From Takakia lepidozioides (Eukaryota > Streptophyta > Takakiopsida > Takakiales > Takakiaceae), in contig CM060731.1 of the NCBI GenBank assembly GCA_030704615.1, positions 86,408,756 through 86,472,755 on the forward strand: a stretch of 64,000 bases of DNA, in the 5' to 3' direction. The translations under genes were made by a program, and so were the position numbers. Below the pieces are notes generated by a model, which was not told where the DNA came from, searched no databases, and was given only the letters and a program-made list of their open reading frames with translations. This document shows positions 45,574 to 55,315 of the stretch, piece after piece (the first letter of the stretch is position 1; each line of letters starts with the position of its first letter).

Positions 45574-47520
45574 CAGAGCACAGCCTTCTACATCATCCCA
45601 CTTCTCCATAGCATAAACTTATCTTTAGGACCCTGGCAAGAAGCAAGGTTTCAAATACTCAATGAACACCTAGTTGAAGATTTTCGTTGTCAGTCAATAG
45701 ATGCAAGCATGTATCGTGTTACACATAATTCTCGTACTGTTGACAGAAGTGAAGTGTCCATTATGAGGATGCCTTTGTACCAGTTTTACAGTCTTTTGAG
45801 GCTGTTGTTCCGCACAAGAGAAGACTCTTAGTGAAATATCTGGGTATATAAACTGTCCATGAAGAATGCGGGGCATCTGTGTTCTGTAAATGGAGGTGAT
45901 GTAAGTATTGCACCCCTCTAGTAGTTTGCATACTCAATGTCAGTAATAGGCAAGTGGCAAAACCACTCTGGCTTGATCTTGCTTGGCGGAGTGTCATGGT
46001 GCAACATTGACACTTTGTGCAGAATTTTTTGGCCGCACTTAAAACAAAATGCTTGCAGCCTTCTGGGACTGGTTTGTTTGCCCTCCTTTCAAGGGCCTTG
46101 AATTGTGACTGTTCCTGGTATGCCAACTAATAAATAAAAAGACATATGAACACACAAAAAACAAAATTAGACCTGACTATGTCACCCTGAGTATTTATAG
46201 AGATTTGTCACCACACGGCAGAAACTTTGGGGGGACTACACAAATAGCAATCCCAATTTGCTCTGATTCCATGCTTGCGAAAAACAGACCATGTGTAGAC
46301 AAAACAAAGCATGTATTTTGCACATTTGTTACAGCCTTGGATGACATTTTGTTATTGAATATTAGCAAGTGCATAGTGTTGGATACCACTTCTAGTCAAT
46401 ATTGTTGACAAGTTTCTACGCGCAATCGCCGCAACAGCCACGCAATTACATGCATGCGCAACTCAGTGTGACCTTGACTGCCATAGTCAGCACTTAAACA
46501 ATATCAACCTTTCTTTAATCCAATACGGACACCATATTAGCGCGCTTCACATTCCTCATATTCTCTAGGCAAATGTGGTGTGAGAAAACACCAGGAGTCC
46601 TCATGGGCTTTGATGGGTTGAATATGATAAACCATGGCTCAAAAGACTTTATTGAGTTATTGACTGCGTCATGGAAAAAGAAAAAGAAAAAGAACAGAAG
46701 TAAACTAAATAAAAATATCTTCTGGCAAACCTTCAAAAATCTAGATTGCCAAGTTCTTTTGTGGTGATCACAAAGAGATGAAAACAACAGAATAAAGATT
46801 GTTAACATCCAGCAAATTTAGTAGAGCCAGTAGTCCTCAATGAGAAAATTAGTTGCAATTTTGCAGGTATGAATGTTGTCATCATACTTCAGAATCATAA
46901 GTTAGTTCAGATGAACGAAAACTCTAATAACCCATACTGTATAGCTACCTTCAGCAACAAATAGTACTGTAAATGCAGGATATTTTTTTGAAAGCGCCAA
47001 GTTTGAGAAGGCATATTCATTTACCATTTCATTTCCTTCTTTCCTTCTCCCTGTAGCTTATTCATAGTTTCTCTATATATGGAGGGAGATGGATTGCCCA
47101 ATATTTGTCTGGCCATGCTTAAGTACCTTGACATCATGTGTATAGTCTAAGATTTTCTTGTCCGCTATAGCGAATTGCCTGGAAAGAGTGCTAATCAAAG
47201 TCAGTCTTGGTATCTGCAAAAGGGTTCGGCCTTTGAATTTTGTTTCATACCCGAAACCGCCGGGTATCAAAATTCGGAATACCCGAAGTCCTCAATGGAT
47301 TTAAGTTAATTTAGACTTGGAGCTTTGAGACATTATCATTGTTGATAAGCTAACAAGTTTTTAAAAATAAAAAATAAAAAATAAAATTTAACAAGTTCAA
47401 ATCTTGATAAGCAGATTGATCTCTGACAATTATCAAGCAGGACTAGATTGCTACCCGGTTCTATATTAAGAACCAACACTCTAAATTATTTTGTACAGAT
47501 TGATAATTAGTCCAGTATGA
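45574..47520. other. No recognised gene before the SINE
   Basis: AT-rich sequence with short frames only (longest minus frame 45761-46126). No motif, tRNA or repeat could be supported. Confidence 0.5.
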
Positions 47521-47958
47521 CCAGCAGTCGGTAGCTCAGTTTTATAGAGCATTGAGTGCCACCCAGGTGATTCTAAGCTCAAATCCTGCTACCTCTTCAG
47601 GTGTGATATAATCGTCTAATCCCCTTTCCCTTGGGCGGGTCCCTTGAGCCTTGTGTGCGCACCCCATGGCGAGCTTACTTTGAAAGAGGTTATTTCGTTA
47701 TATCTCCTCTCACTGTAACTAATGGGCCTGATTTGTGAGCGGTCGCTCCTGGGTGTTTCCCTTTAGAAAAAGTATGTAGTGCTACTCCCCTGGATCTTTT
47801 CTGGTCTGGGCGTTGCCCTCTTTTCCTCCTTGATCTCTGGGTTATTGGTTTCCTTCATGGCTCTTGTAAGGTTATTTTTTCCTTACCTTTTAATAAAGTT
47901 TTACAGGGCTACAATCCCCCTGTTCTCTATTTAAAAAGAAAAAAGAAAAAAAAGAAAA
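47521..47958 (+). mobile_element. tRNA-derived SINE, complete, with target-site duplication
   Basis: The 438-bp element starts CCAGCAGTCGGTAGCTCAGT, with an A box (TAGCTCAGTTTT) and B box (GCTCAAATCCTGC, 47577-47589) as in tRNA genes. A unique body follows (47600-47930), with a tail of A-rich repeats AAAAAGAAAAAAG at 47932-47958. The 7-bp AGTATGA flanks it at 47514-47520 and 47959-47965, a target-site duplication. RNA polymerase III transcribes such elements, and LINE proteins move them. The truncated relative at 22471-22552 shows that the family has more than one copy here. Confidence 0.85.
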
Positions 47959-47965
47959 AGTATGA

Positions 47966-48916
47966 AACATTAAGATTTGGTTCATGTAATAGATAGAACA
48001 CCCTTGTAACATATTTCCATCTTCTGCAACAACAATAGCACACCACAAGTTTGAGAACATATATATTCATTACACAAACTATTTGAGCGGAGAAGATGGA
48101 TAGTTACGAGTTCGGACTAGCTCATTATAGCAAACCAAGATAAAAGATGGTCACTAATGTGCCAGGGTCGGTCTGAGTCGGAATCCCACGTACATATATC
48201 CCATACTGTAAGCGTTTATTTTGGGAAACTTTCCCGTTAGATGTTCGAAAATTTGAAAAGCGCGTGGAGAGAAGGAGCAGCGAGGAGCTCACTGCGAACT
48301 TGCGGCGGCGGTCGACAAACAAACAAACAAAGAGATCGCTTTGACAATTGTGGGGGATTTCCCTGCAGCCTCCTCCCGCGATTCCGTTTGGGGGACTTTA
48401 GTGCCTCCAACGGACTCTTGTGCAGTCTTTCGGACTTGTGCACTTTCTTAAACATGGTAGCACCACTTGCGATGCGGGGGCGTTAGGCTGCTTTCCACAT
48501 CCCTAGTACGCCAACAAAATCTAGAGAGTAAGCCAAAGTCCGGCCTCTTCGGGACGCATGTCGGTACAACGAGGGTTTGAATGGTTGAATGTTGACAAAT
48601 TGAAAATGAGTGCCTCTTCCTTTGTGAGGGTGATCCAGAAGCCTGGTGATTTCTAAGAACCTGAGAACATGCGACACTGCGAGGAAACCCTGGCAGGGTA
48701 TCCGCATACAACGTGGGTCTGGCGGAGTGTCCCAGTGGTGGTGGGCCAATGACACACTTGCGAAAGACCCGGTGACCGGGTCCCGCGGCAATCTTCCCAG
48801 GGCTGCTTGCCTACAAACGTCCCCTCGATACTTTCCCTCCGACTGCAGTTTCTCAGGGGAATTCTGATCTACCTTAATCTAGACCCAGCTCGATCTGCTT
48901 GCAAGTTGGACTCACA
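47966..48916. other. No recognised gene upstream of the duplicated block
   Basis: Open frames at 48241-48486 (+) and 48448-48791 (-) have no recognisable motif. The stretch could be distal promoter of the C2H2-AP2 gene. Confidence 0.4.
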
Positions 48917-49277
48917 GAAAGAAAGAGGAGCGACCAGTACTGAAAAGGTCTACTAGAGTCTAGTAAAATCCATCCTCCGCTGTTGTGAACAGTGAGACGT
49001 AGTCTTTCAGTGGTCTGCCCGATTGTCACAGAGAGCCTGAAGTTCTCGCGGGTCTGAGCTCGCATGATACGGTCCTGCAAAGTTGTCGCTCAATTCTGGA
49101 AAGAAAGAGGAGCGACCAGTACTGACAAGGACTAGAGTCTAGTAAAGTCCATCCTCCGCTGTTGTGAAAGTTCAACTGGTGAGGAGTAGCCTTTCAGTGT
49201 TCTGCCCGATTGTCACAGAGAGCCTGAGGTTCTCGCGGGTCTGAGCTCGCATGATACGGTCCTGCAAAGTTGTCGCT
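48917..49277 (+). repeat. Tandem 180-bp duplication with dyad TACTAGAGTCTAGTA
   Basis: Blocks 48917-49090 and 49099-49277 are near-identical, each starting GAAAGAAAGAGGAGCGACC and ending GCAAAGTTGTCGCT, separated by 8 bp. Each contains a palindrome: TACTAGAGTCTAGTA at 48951-48965 and ACTAGAGTCTAGT at 49131-49143. The right block ends 505 bp upstream of the likely ATG of the C2H2-AP2 gene, where a promoter or 5' leader would lie. A regulatory role is inferred from position. Confidence 0.85.
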
Positions 49278-49782
49278 GGAGCCTGGAAAGAGTGATAGGA
49301 TCCGAGGACATATCAGAGAGATTAGAGACAGAGTTTGGAGAGTACTACAGCGACGAGGCATTGCGAGAAGAAGGCCTGCCTGAGTACCGTCGTAATTGGG
49401 ATGTCCAACTGAAAGGAGAGTTAATTGCATAAATCCAATTGCTAGCACCGCAACCGACAGAGTGGCCAGCAGCTGCAGGTGTATGGAAGTTGAAAGATGA
49501 GTGGAGGTTCGATCAGGTATGCTGGATGACAGTTTAGATCATTAGAGCTCTGGACCAGGAGCTTTACAACTGGTATCAGTTGTGAGACTGCATTCGCATG
49601 AGCTGGCCTTGAACAGCTTCGGAGAAGTAACGCCCATCAGTCTCCCACAGGGCCGGCTCCGACTCGCTTCCAATTGCCCAAAGAAGCGTTATTTACAACT
49701 ACATAATTTCTTCAGATCTGCGAAGATAACAGATCCGGCCAGCTTAAGTAGCACTCCTGGGTCGCCAATATTGACCACTCCG
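49278..49782 (+). promoter_or_regulatory. 5' flank and leader of the C2H2-AP2 gene
   Basis: The C2H2-AP2 frame stays open upstream to a TAG at 49543, but the first ATG in it is 49783, with a GTG at 49582. No TATA box stands out. TGGTATCAG at 49571-49579 resembles the primer-binding site of retrotransposons, but no long terminal repeats surround it. An upstream intron joining another coding exon is possible. Confidence 0.35.
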
Positions 49783-51177
49783 ATGGCGTCCAGCTCGCGC
49801 TGTCAGCTGGATACTAGTGCCTTCCTAGCATACCATACGTACGCCGAGAATGATCAGATGGAGATTGAAAGTTATACCAACCGAATGTTCCGTTCTAATA
49901 GCTATCCACCAATGTTCAGAAGAGCTGATTATGCCGACCAGAATCTAAACTGGTCCGCATTACTGACGGCAGGAAATCAAGGGCTTCCCAGGAACACCAA
50001 CTGGGACGCTTCTCTGCGAAACTATAACACGCTCCCAAGGCTGATACGTAGTGGAGTCGTTGACCTCAACACCCAGCGATCCGTCTCAACGAGCGATATT
50101 GTTATCACCAACAGTCAGCATCCAGTCCACGCAGCTGGTTCTAGTTGGAGCAGCTGCAGCTCTGGCAGTAGTACCAGCACCGTGGAGACTGATCAATCCG
50201 GGGAAGTACGAGCATCTACTGCTAAACAAGCTAGCAGCTGGCACTTGTGCATGGTTTGTGGTAAGGAGTTCAAAAATGCGCAGGGCTTGGGTGGTCACAT
50301 GAGCGTCCACCGGAGAGAAAGAGCTCAGTATGCCAACCCCATGGCGCTGCCCCGAAGCTCACCTTCTGCTAGCATTATAACTCTTGAGGGGTCCGAAGTG
50401 GAATCTATTAGAGTATCCAGGGAAAATAGCTTGCAAGAATCTTTCGGTCAAGATGGGCTTGTGCAGGAGGCTGGCTTAGCAGTTTCATCCGAAAAGCGAC
50501 AGGCTTTTCCAATGGGAGACTTCGAGGCTGAAGGCTCCAGTCACAGATCCAACCATGGATACAAAGGGGTTCGTTATCGCGCACAACAGGGTAAATATGT
50601 AGCTGAGATTCGGCCACCCAGGGGAAACAAGACGTTCTGGCTTGGAACATACTCTACTCCTGAAGAAGCTGCCCGGGCCATCGATGTAGGAATAATCTAC
50701 TTCGGAAATGATACGCCCTTAAACTTTCCAGACTCTCCACTTTATCGAAATCTGCCAGTCATTCCCCCGGGCCTTCCTCGTGGAGATCTCGCTGCTGCCC
50801 TCCGGCATGTGGCGAAATCTGTTGAATCCGAGGAAGCTAGGACGGGTGCACTAGCAATGCAGATGGTCAGAAGGGGTTCAACGAGCACAGCAATGACAGA
50901 GATGGTAGATCATCTCCTCAGCGACAGTCATCTCCCAGAAAATGTAGTGGAGGGATCAGTGAGCCACATGGATAGTCCAGGACCCCACTGGGACCAGCAT
51001 ATGACGACAGTGCCAGAATTCAGTTATAAATCTAGTGATTCGATGTTCCCATTTGACAACGCCGGCAATGCGCCCATGGACTCGGAAGCTCTAGTACATA
51101 TAGACTTTGATTCCATTGATTTTGAAGAGTTCAGGTCGATAATTGAAAAATTTGAGAGAAGTAATAGAGTAGATTAA
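49783..51177 (+). CDS. C2H2 zinc finger plus AP2/ERF domain transcription factor
   Basis: Intronless frame of 464 codons from ATG 49783 (context CCGATGGCG), ending in TAA at 51175-51177. Residues about 1-150 are Ser/Asn-rich. A C2H2 finger lies at about 156-178 with C-x2-C-x12-H-x3-H and the plant signature QGLGGH (QALGGH class), near CMVCGKEFKN. An AP2/ERF domain follows at about 262-318: YKGVRYRAQQGKYVAEIRPP, KTFWLGTYSTPEEAARAIDV and PLNFPDSPLY, with the R and W positions of DNA-contacting beta strands kept and the EEAARA helix. The C-terminus holds an acidic patch, VHIDFDSIDFEEF, like an activation region. Each domain alone is common in plant DNA-binding proteins. Both in one protein is not a family I know. 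The frame has no break, unlike nearly everything around it. It is a likely nuclear regulator; target and role are unknown. A transposon-generated fusion of two genes cannot be excluded. Confidence 0.85.
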   Translation: MASSSRCQLDTSAFLAYHTYAENDQMEIESYTNRMFRSNSYPPMFRRADYADQNLNWSALLTAGNQGLPRNTNWDASLRNYNTLPRLIRSGVVDLNTQRSVSTSDIVITNSQHPVHAAGSSWSSCSSGSSTSTVETDQSGEVRASTAKQASSWHLCMVCGKEFKNAQGLGGHMSVHRRERAQYANPMALPRSSPSASIITLEGSEVESIRVSRENSLQESFGQDGLVQEAGLAVSSEKRQAFPMGDFEAEGSSHRSNHGYKGVRYRAQQGKYVAEIRPPRGNKTFWLGTYSTPEEAARAIDVGIIYFGNDTPLNFPDSPLYRNLPVIPPGLPRGDLAAALRHVAKSVESEEARTGALAMQMVRRGSTSTAMTEMVDHLLSDSHLPENVVEGSVSHMDSPGPHWDQHMTTVPEFSYKSSDSMFPFDNAGNAPMDSEALVHIDFDSIDFEEFRSIIEKFERSNRVD

Positions 51178-51449
51178 AATCTCACCACCCAACCTTGGAA
51201 GCCTACCGTCTGTCCGTCGTCAGTGGCTGAAGTCACTCCCGAACTTATTAATTATATGTACAAGAGACTTCTCGTAGAGGCATTCCTCTTGAAATCATGA
51301 ATATCTGTTCGGATTCCCCTATAGCTGCTCTAGATCATCTGAGATGATTACATATGAATAACTGCTTTTGAATCCTACCTTGCCACGCAGTTAGGTCATG
51401 AATAATCAATCTTGTCGAGTACTTGTGAACGATCATCTGTGTCCTCCAT
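51178..51449. other. 3' flank of the C2H2-AP2 gene
   Basis: Non-coding sequence between the TAA and the likely end of the copia LTR. No canonical AATAAA was seen near 51200-51350; TATATG and ATTAAT words are present. Confidence 0.4.
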
Positions 51450-51776
51450 GATGTGAGAGCGCTCAGATTTGCAGCAAAGGTCGTGGATCAAGTCAATTGT
51501 AACAGCTAGGAAAGCACAGAATTTAAGACAAATAGCAGGAATCAAGTACATGTGCCACCAAGTGAAGTATCTTTTCCATTGCACCTGTAGTCCTGATCTT
51601 ATACATGAGGTCTCTAGCTCGGCGCAACTACATCAGTGCCAGCTAAGTAGGAGGTCACCGTCACCGTCACTTACTAGCTGTGAGATCCTTCCCGCTAGAA
51701 CTCCTACAAATCAGCACTGCATATCAAGTGGCTGCCTTTCTACCCTATCAATTGACCACTTACTTTACTGCCAACA
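51450..51776 (-). repeat. Copia 3' LTR, partial bounds
   Basis: After the copia stop codon (about 51793) the minus strand has a purine tract, AGTGGGAG, and then TGTTGGCAGTAAAG, a normal LTR start at 51776. The other end (CA on the minus strand) is not identifiable, so 51450 is approximate. Confidence 0.5.
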
Positions 51777-52390
51777 CTCCCACTAAGTGATCAATTCAAA
51801 ATGGTCTGGTATCCCATGATCTTCATACACCTTGAGTGCTTTGGCCCTGGAACAGCTTTGGTTAAGATGTCTGCAACCATCTCGGTAGCTGGACAACACT
51901 CAAAATGAAATTGCTCCCACATTCATCATCTCTAGCACATAATGATGTTGAATGACTATGTGCTTCGCTCTGAAATGATGAATCGGATTCTTGATCACCG
52001 ACAAACACGTCACCCTTGACTGTCTGACAATATCAAGGTGCTTTTCTCTTGAGTGAACCCGAGCTCGCCAAGGAGGCTTCACGAGTAACCACATGGCCTC
52101 CCTCGTAGCTTGTGAGGCAGCCATGTACTCTGGCCTCGATTGTGGAAAGTGCAACCCGTCTCCGTGAGGACCAACTCACTGCCCCACTGCTTAGAGAAAA
52201 CAGGTAGCTAGTTGTAGACTTCCTTGTGTCCACCCCAATCTGAACATGACAAAATCAAGGATTATTTCGTCAATAGCTTTGTGTACTGCAGCCAACAATC
52301 CTTCGTTCCTTGAAGGTACCTGAAGATTCTCTTCACAACTCGCCAATCCTCTCCTCTAGTATTATGGCACTCTATGTAATCTGAACGGTT
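51777..52390 (-). pseudogene. Ty1/copia pol remnant (RNase H end)
   Basis: Minus-strand pieces read WRVVKRIFRYLQGTKDC (about 52353), MDTRKSTTSYLFSLSSGAVS (52233), then, after frame shifts, PEYMAASQATREAMWL (from 52130), AKHIVIQHHYVLEMM and ATEMVADILTKAVPG, then a stop near 51793. These are the last parts of a copia polyprotein, RNase H and C-terminal tail, which copies RNA-DNA hybrids in the particle. The upstream part of the element is missing before 52390. Confidence 0.85.
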
Positions 52391-53064
52391 TCTGGGTGGA
52401 AAGGATATGGGGTTGGTTGAATGACAGGTGGGGGAAAAGGCAGTGCCATGTGAAGGCCTTGAGAGGCAACTGCCAGCTTTAAGTGGTTGGTCACCTGTAC
52501 ACGAGGAAGAAGGACCGTTCTGGCAGGGACGAGCGAGCAGGGGAGAAGACGAGTCGGGAAGATGATATGGGGGACGCTCGAATTTGATAGAACTATGTGC
52601 AGGAAATAGGGCACGGCGTGGTGGCTGGGTGGACCGGAAGTGGTATCCGGTGTTGTGCATGTAGTGCTTTTTGAATCAGGGCTCACTGCTGGCTTTTGTA
52701 GATGCTAGAGACAAGGTAGTTCTTCCCTTGAATAAAAGATTCTTTGTAAGGAAAGCCTGTGAATATGCTTCCATCAAGGACAAGTTGAAACGTTACTGGA
52801 CTGGAATGGTGTCTGTCACAATCTGAGTTTTTGAAAGAGTTGTTTTAAGTGGTATTAGAGCCATCTGAGCGATAGGGTAGAATCGAGTCGGGCGATATAT
52901 GAGCCGACTGTCGTTTGGCTCGGAGAACGACGTGCAGTTAAGTTCTTACGGAAACTCCTACTAGATGGAGCGTTTTGACGTAGGAACCGAACTGTCTCAC
53001 GACGTTCTAGGGCAGTTCTCAACGTAAGGAAGGTCATGAGAATCAGCTTTTCTCGAATGCACAG
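52391..53064 (+). other. Possible LTR end and primer-binding site
   Basis: AATAAA at 52731-52736 and TGGTATTAGAGCCA at 52850-52863 suit an LTR tail and a primer-binding site for initiator methionine tRNA (one mismatch to the usual TGGTATCAGAGCCA). The gag at 53065 lies 200 bp downstream. The LTR's own start and a CA end are not visible. Confidence 0.5.
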
Positions 53065-53739
53065 ATGGAAGCTCTAGGCGCACTCATTGGGTCCGAGGTC
53101 CAGAAACTCATACCTACAAAAGAGCGATCTAGTACAAAGAGAACCAAAGGTGAATCGCGAAGCCAGCAAGCTGAATCCCACTCTGACGTAAGCTCCTTGG
53201 AAATTAAGGCAAAGAGGAGCAAGGATGTTACTCGTAAAATCAAGCGAATGGTGAAGCTGCCTGGAATTTGTGAGTAAGACCTCTGTCAAGCCAGAGGAAA
53301 TCCTATCATTTCTAGAAACACTCGAGGAATTCTTTGAGGAAGATTACCTGAAGAGGCTAAGATTAGAACGGCAACCCTACAGCTCCGAGATGCAGCAAAA
53401 TTGTGGTGGTCTCGTCAGAAGAAAAAACGCCGTGAACATGACAAACCCCCAATTGATACGTGGGAGAAATTTAGATCGTCATTCTTGGCTCACTACCTCC
53501 CTGGAAATTTCGCTCACAACATGAAGGTTGAACTCTTCACACTGAAACAAGAGAATTCAAGTGTGGTTGAGTTCAAGACCAAATTTGAAATGCATGCCAA
53601 CTATTTTCCAACTCTAAGTGAGGATGATAGGGTGGATTTCTTCGTTGATGGCCTGAATGACTCTATGAAGTTTAAGGTCAAGGCTGTCGCGCACCTCACT
53701 TCGGTAAGCTCCCCTTCAAGTCATAGTTACTCGCTTTGA
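53065..53739 (+). pseudogene. LTR retrotransposon gag, truncated
   Basis: The first frame starts MEALGALIGSEVQKLIPTKE (53065); the second (53270) gives KTSVKPEEILSFLETLEEFF; the third (53401) gives PPIDTWEKFRSSFLAHYLPG, FAHNMKVELFTLKQENSSVV and FVDGLNDSMKF, the pattern of the retrotransposon gag domain PF03732 (W-x-x-F...F...YFP). Two frame changes break it. Protease and polymerase are missing: the sequence after 53739 has no retroelement coding homology. It is followed by non-coding sequence up to the gypsy 1 chromodomain on the opposite strand. Confidence 0.8.
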
Positions 53740-55315
53740 TGCGCGCGCCTAACTCCCAACTTGTCCGCCGGACCAACTCGGAGCTTCGGCTGCTCACCGG
53801 GACATAACGGTCCCCCTTTACTCTTCCAAAAGACCCTCCACCAATTTGGGCCTAGTGGAAATTCCCTTTGGTAGATGGCAGTCCGGATTAGCTCCCCACT
53901 CCTTGGTCGCTTTCCGGCTCGCTTGCTTACTCACTAGTTTTTGGTCACCAACGGGCTTGCACCGTTCTCGGGGTTACTACTCCCTATATATACTTCTGTG
54001 ACTGTCCGCGGGGGTTTCACAAACAACCATGCCATTTTATGGCGAACCACCACGAAGACCCTCGACTTCCGGTGATGAGTCGTGGTGAGTCTTGGCCCAC
54101 CCACCTCGGCCCCATTGGACCGTGATGAGTCCCAAGACTCCTCACGACTCCCACCACAAGGTCTCCGCCCCATGGTGAGTCCTATGCCACCCCCACTAAG
54201 TCCCGCTAAGCTACCACCACCCCTTGTGGAGCCACCCCCACCGCAACCCGGTGTGCGGAGCTCCACCTAGTGAGCGCCTCCGCCTCCTTGAGTGCTTTGG
54301 GCACTCAAGGGTGCTTCAGCCCCCCATACCTATCGTTGCCACTGCCCCCACCACAGGGGCAGCCCCTCCTGCGTCTCGACCCCCTGCCCTCAAGGCAAAG
54401 GGCCGCGACACACACCCCTACCAACAGGGAGTCGATGTCCTCATCGATTTGTCCATTTTGTAGAAACGAACATCCAAGTTGTGGCGTCCAACATCAAGGA
54501 GTTTGTTTCCGTACCATGGCGTCCCATGGCAAAGAACCAAACCCCACACTTGACTGTACTCTCCACTAGCTAGTTCGGCCGACTTCCTCCAAGTCCCGGC
54601 CAAGGGTGGTGCCTCTCAAGCCCCTCCCAGTGCACTCTTCTTGGCCTACTTCAAGGCCAAGGAACAATCCTCTCCGAGGATCGAATCGCCTTACTGCAAC
54701 AACATTGCTTGCGACTGCTCATGATACTGTTTTTGACATCACCTTGAGCAAGGGTTTACCTCGAACCCTTTTTGACTAGGAAGATAACCTTGAACTAACC
54801 ATGCGCCCCAATCACTACAATTGGGTCCGCCTTGGAATGTTGGCCTGAGGTACGGGAACACGCCGAAGCCGCACTACGATTTCGTCCCGAGGCTATACGA
54901 TTATAGTACGTGAACGGAAGCACGTAGCTTCTACGTTAGCCCGCACTACAAGGCAACCCCTTCGGTAGCGCAGTTATAGTACGCGTACGCGCCAGGTGCG
55001 CACTAGCACGTGAACTCCCAAGGAAGACGCAAGTTTCCTTGCCCCTTGGATGGGAGTCACCCGATTTCGGCACTACGCAAATACACGATTAATCCAATTT
55101 ACCTCTCCTACTTTTGTAAGCTAGCATGCATTCTACACACTAGCCAACCATACCATGCATCACCATTCCAAACAAAATAGGATGCACCATATTTGGAAAC
55201 CATTTCATTTATAACAAAATTTGTACAATACAAGTTTTTGCAATCGGATTCCTGAGCTAGCTAAGCCGGGCTAAGCATGTATTTCCTCCCCCATGATCCA
55301 AGGTTGATGTCCCCA
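53740..55315. other. No gene; probably gypsy 1 3' LTR region
   Basis: No coding similarity. Going down the minus strand from the chromodomain stop at 55316, a purine tract ATGGGGGAGGAAA lies about 25-35 bp on (55278-55290), as expected just before a 3' LTR. The matching 5' LTR was not recognised near 58.1-58.9 kb, so LTR limits are unknown. Confidence 0.4.

Noticed and set aside
49571-49579. TGGTATCAG resembling a tRNA-Met primer-binding site just upstream of the C2H2-AP2 frame
   Set aside because: No LTR-like repeat flanks the gene on either side, and nine matching bases can occur by chance.
54082-54573. Proline-rich open frames
   Set aside because: Overlapping frames are all open because of C-rich composition; no domain, and the region is probably LTR or leader sequence.
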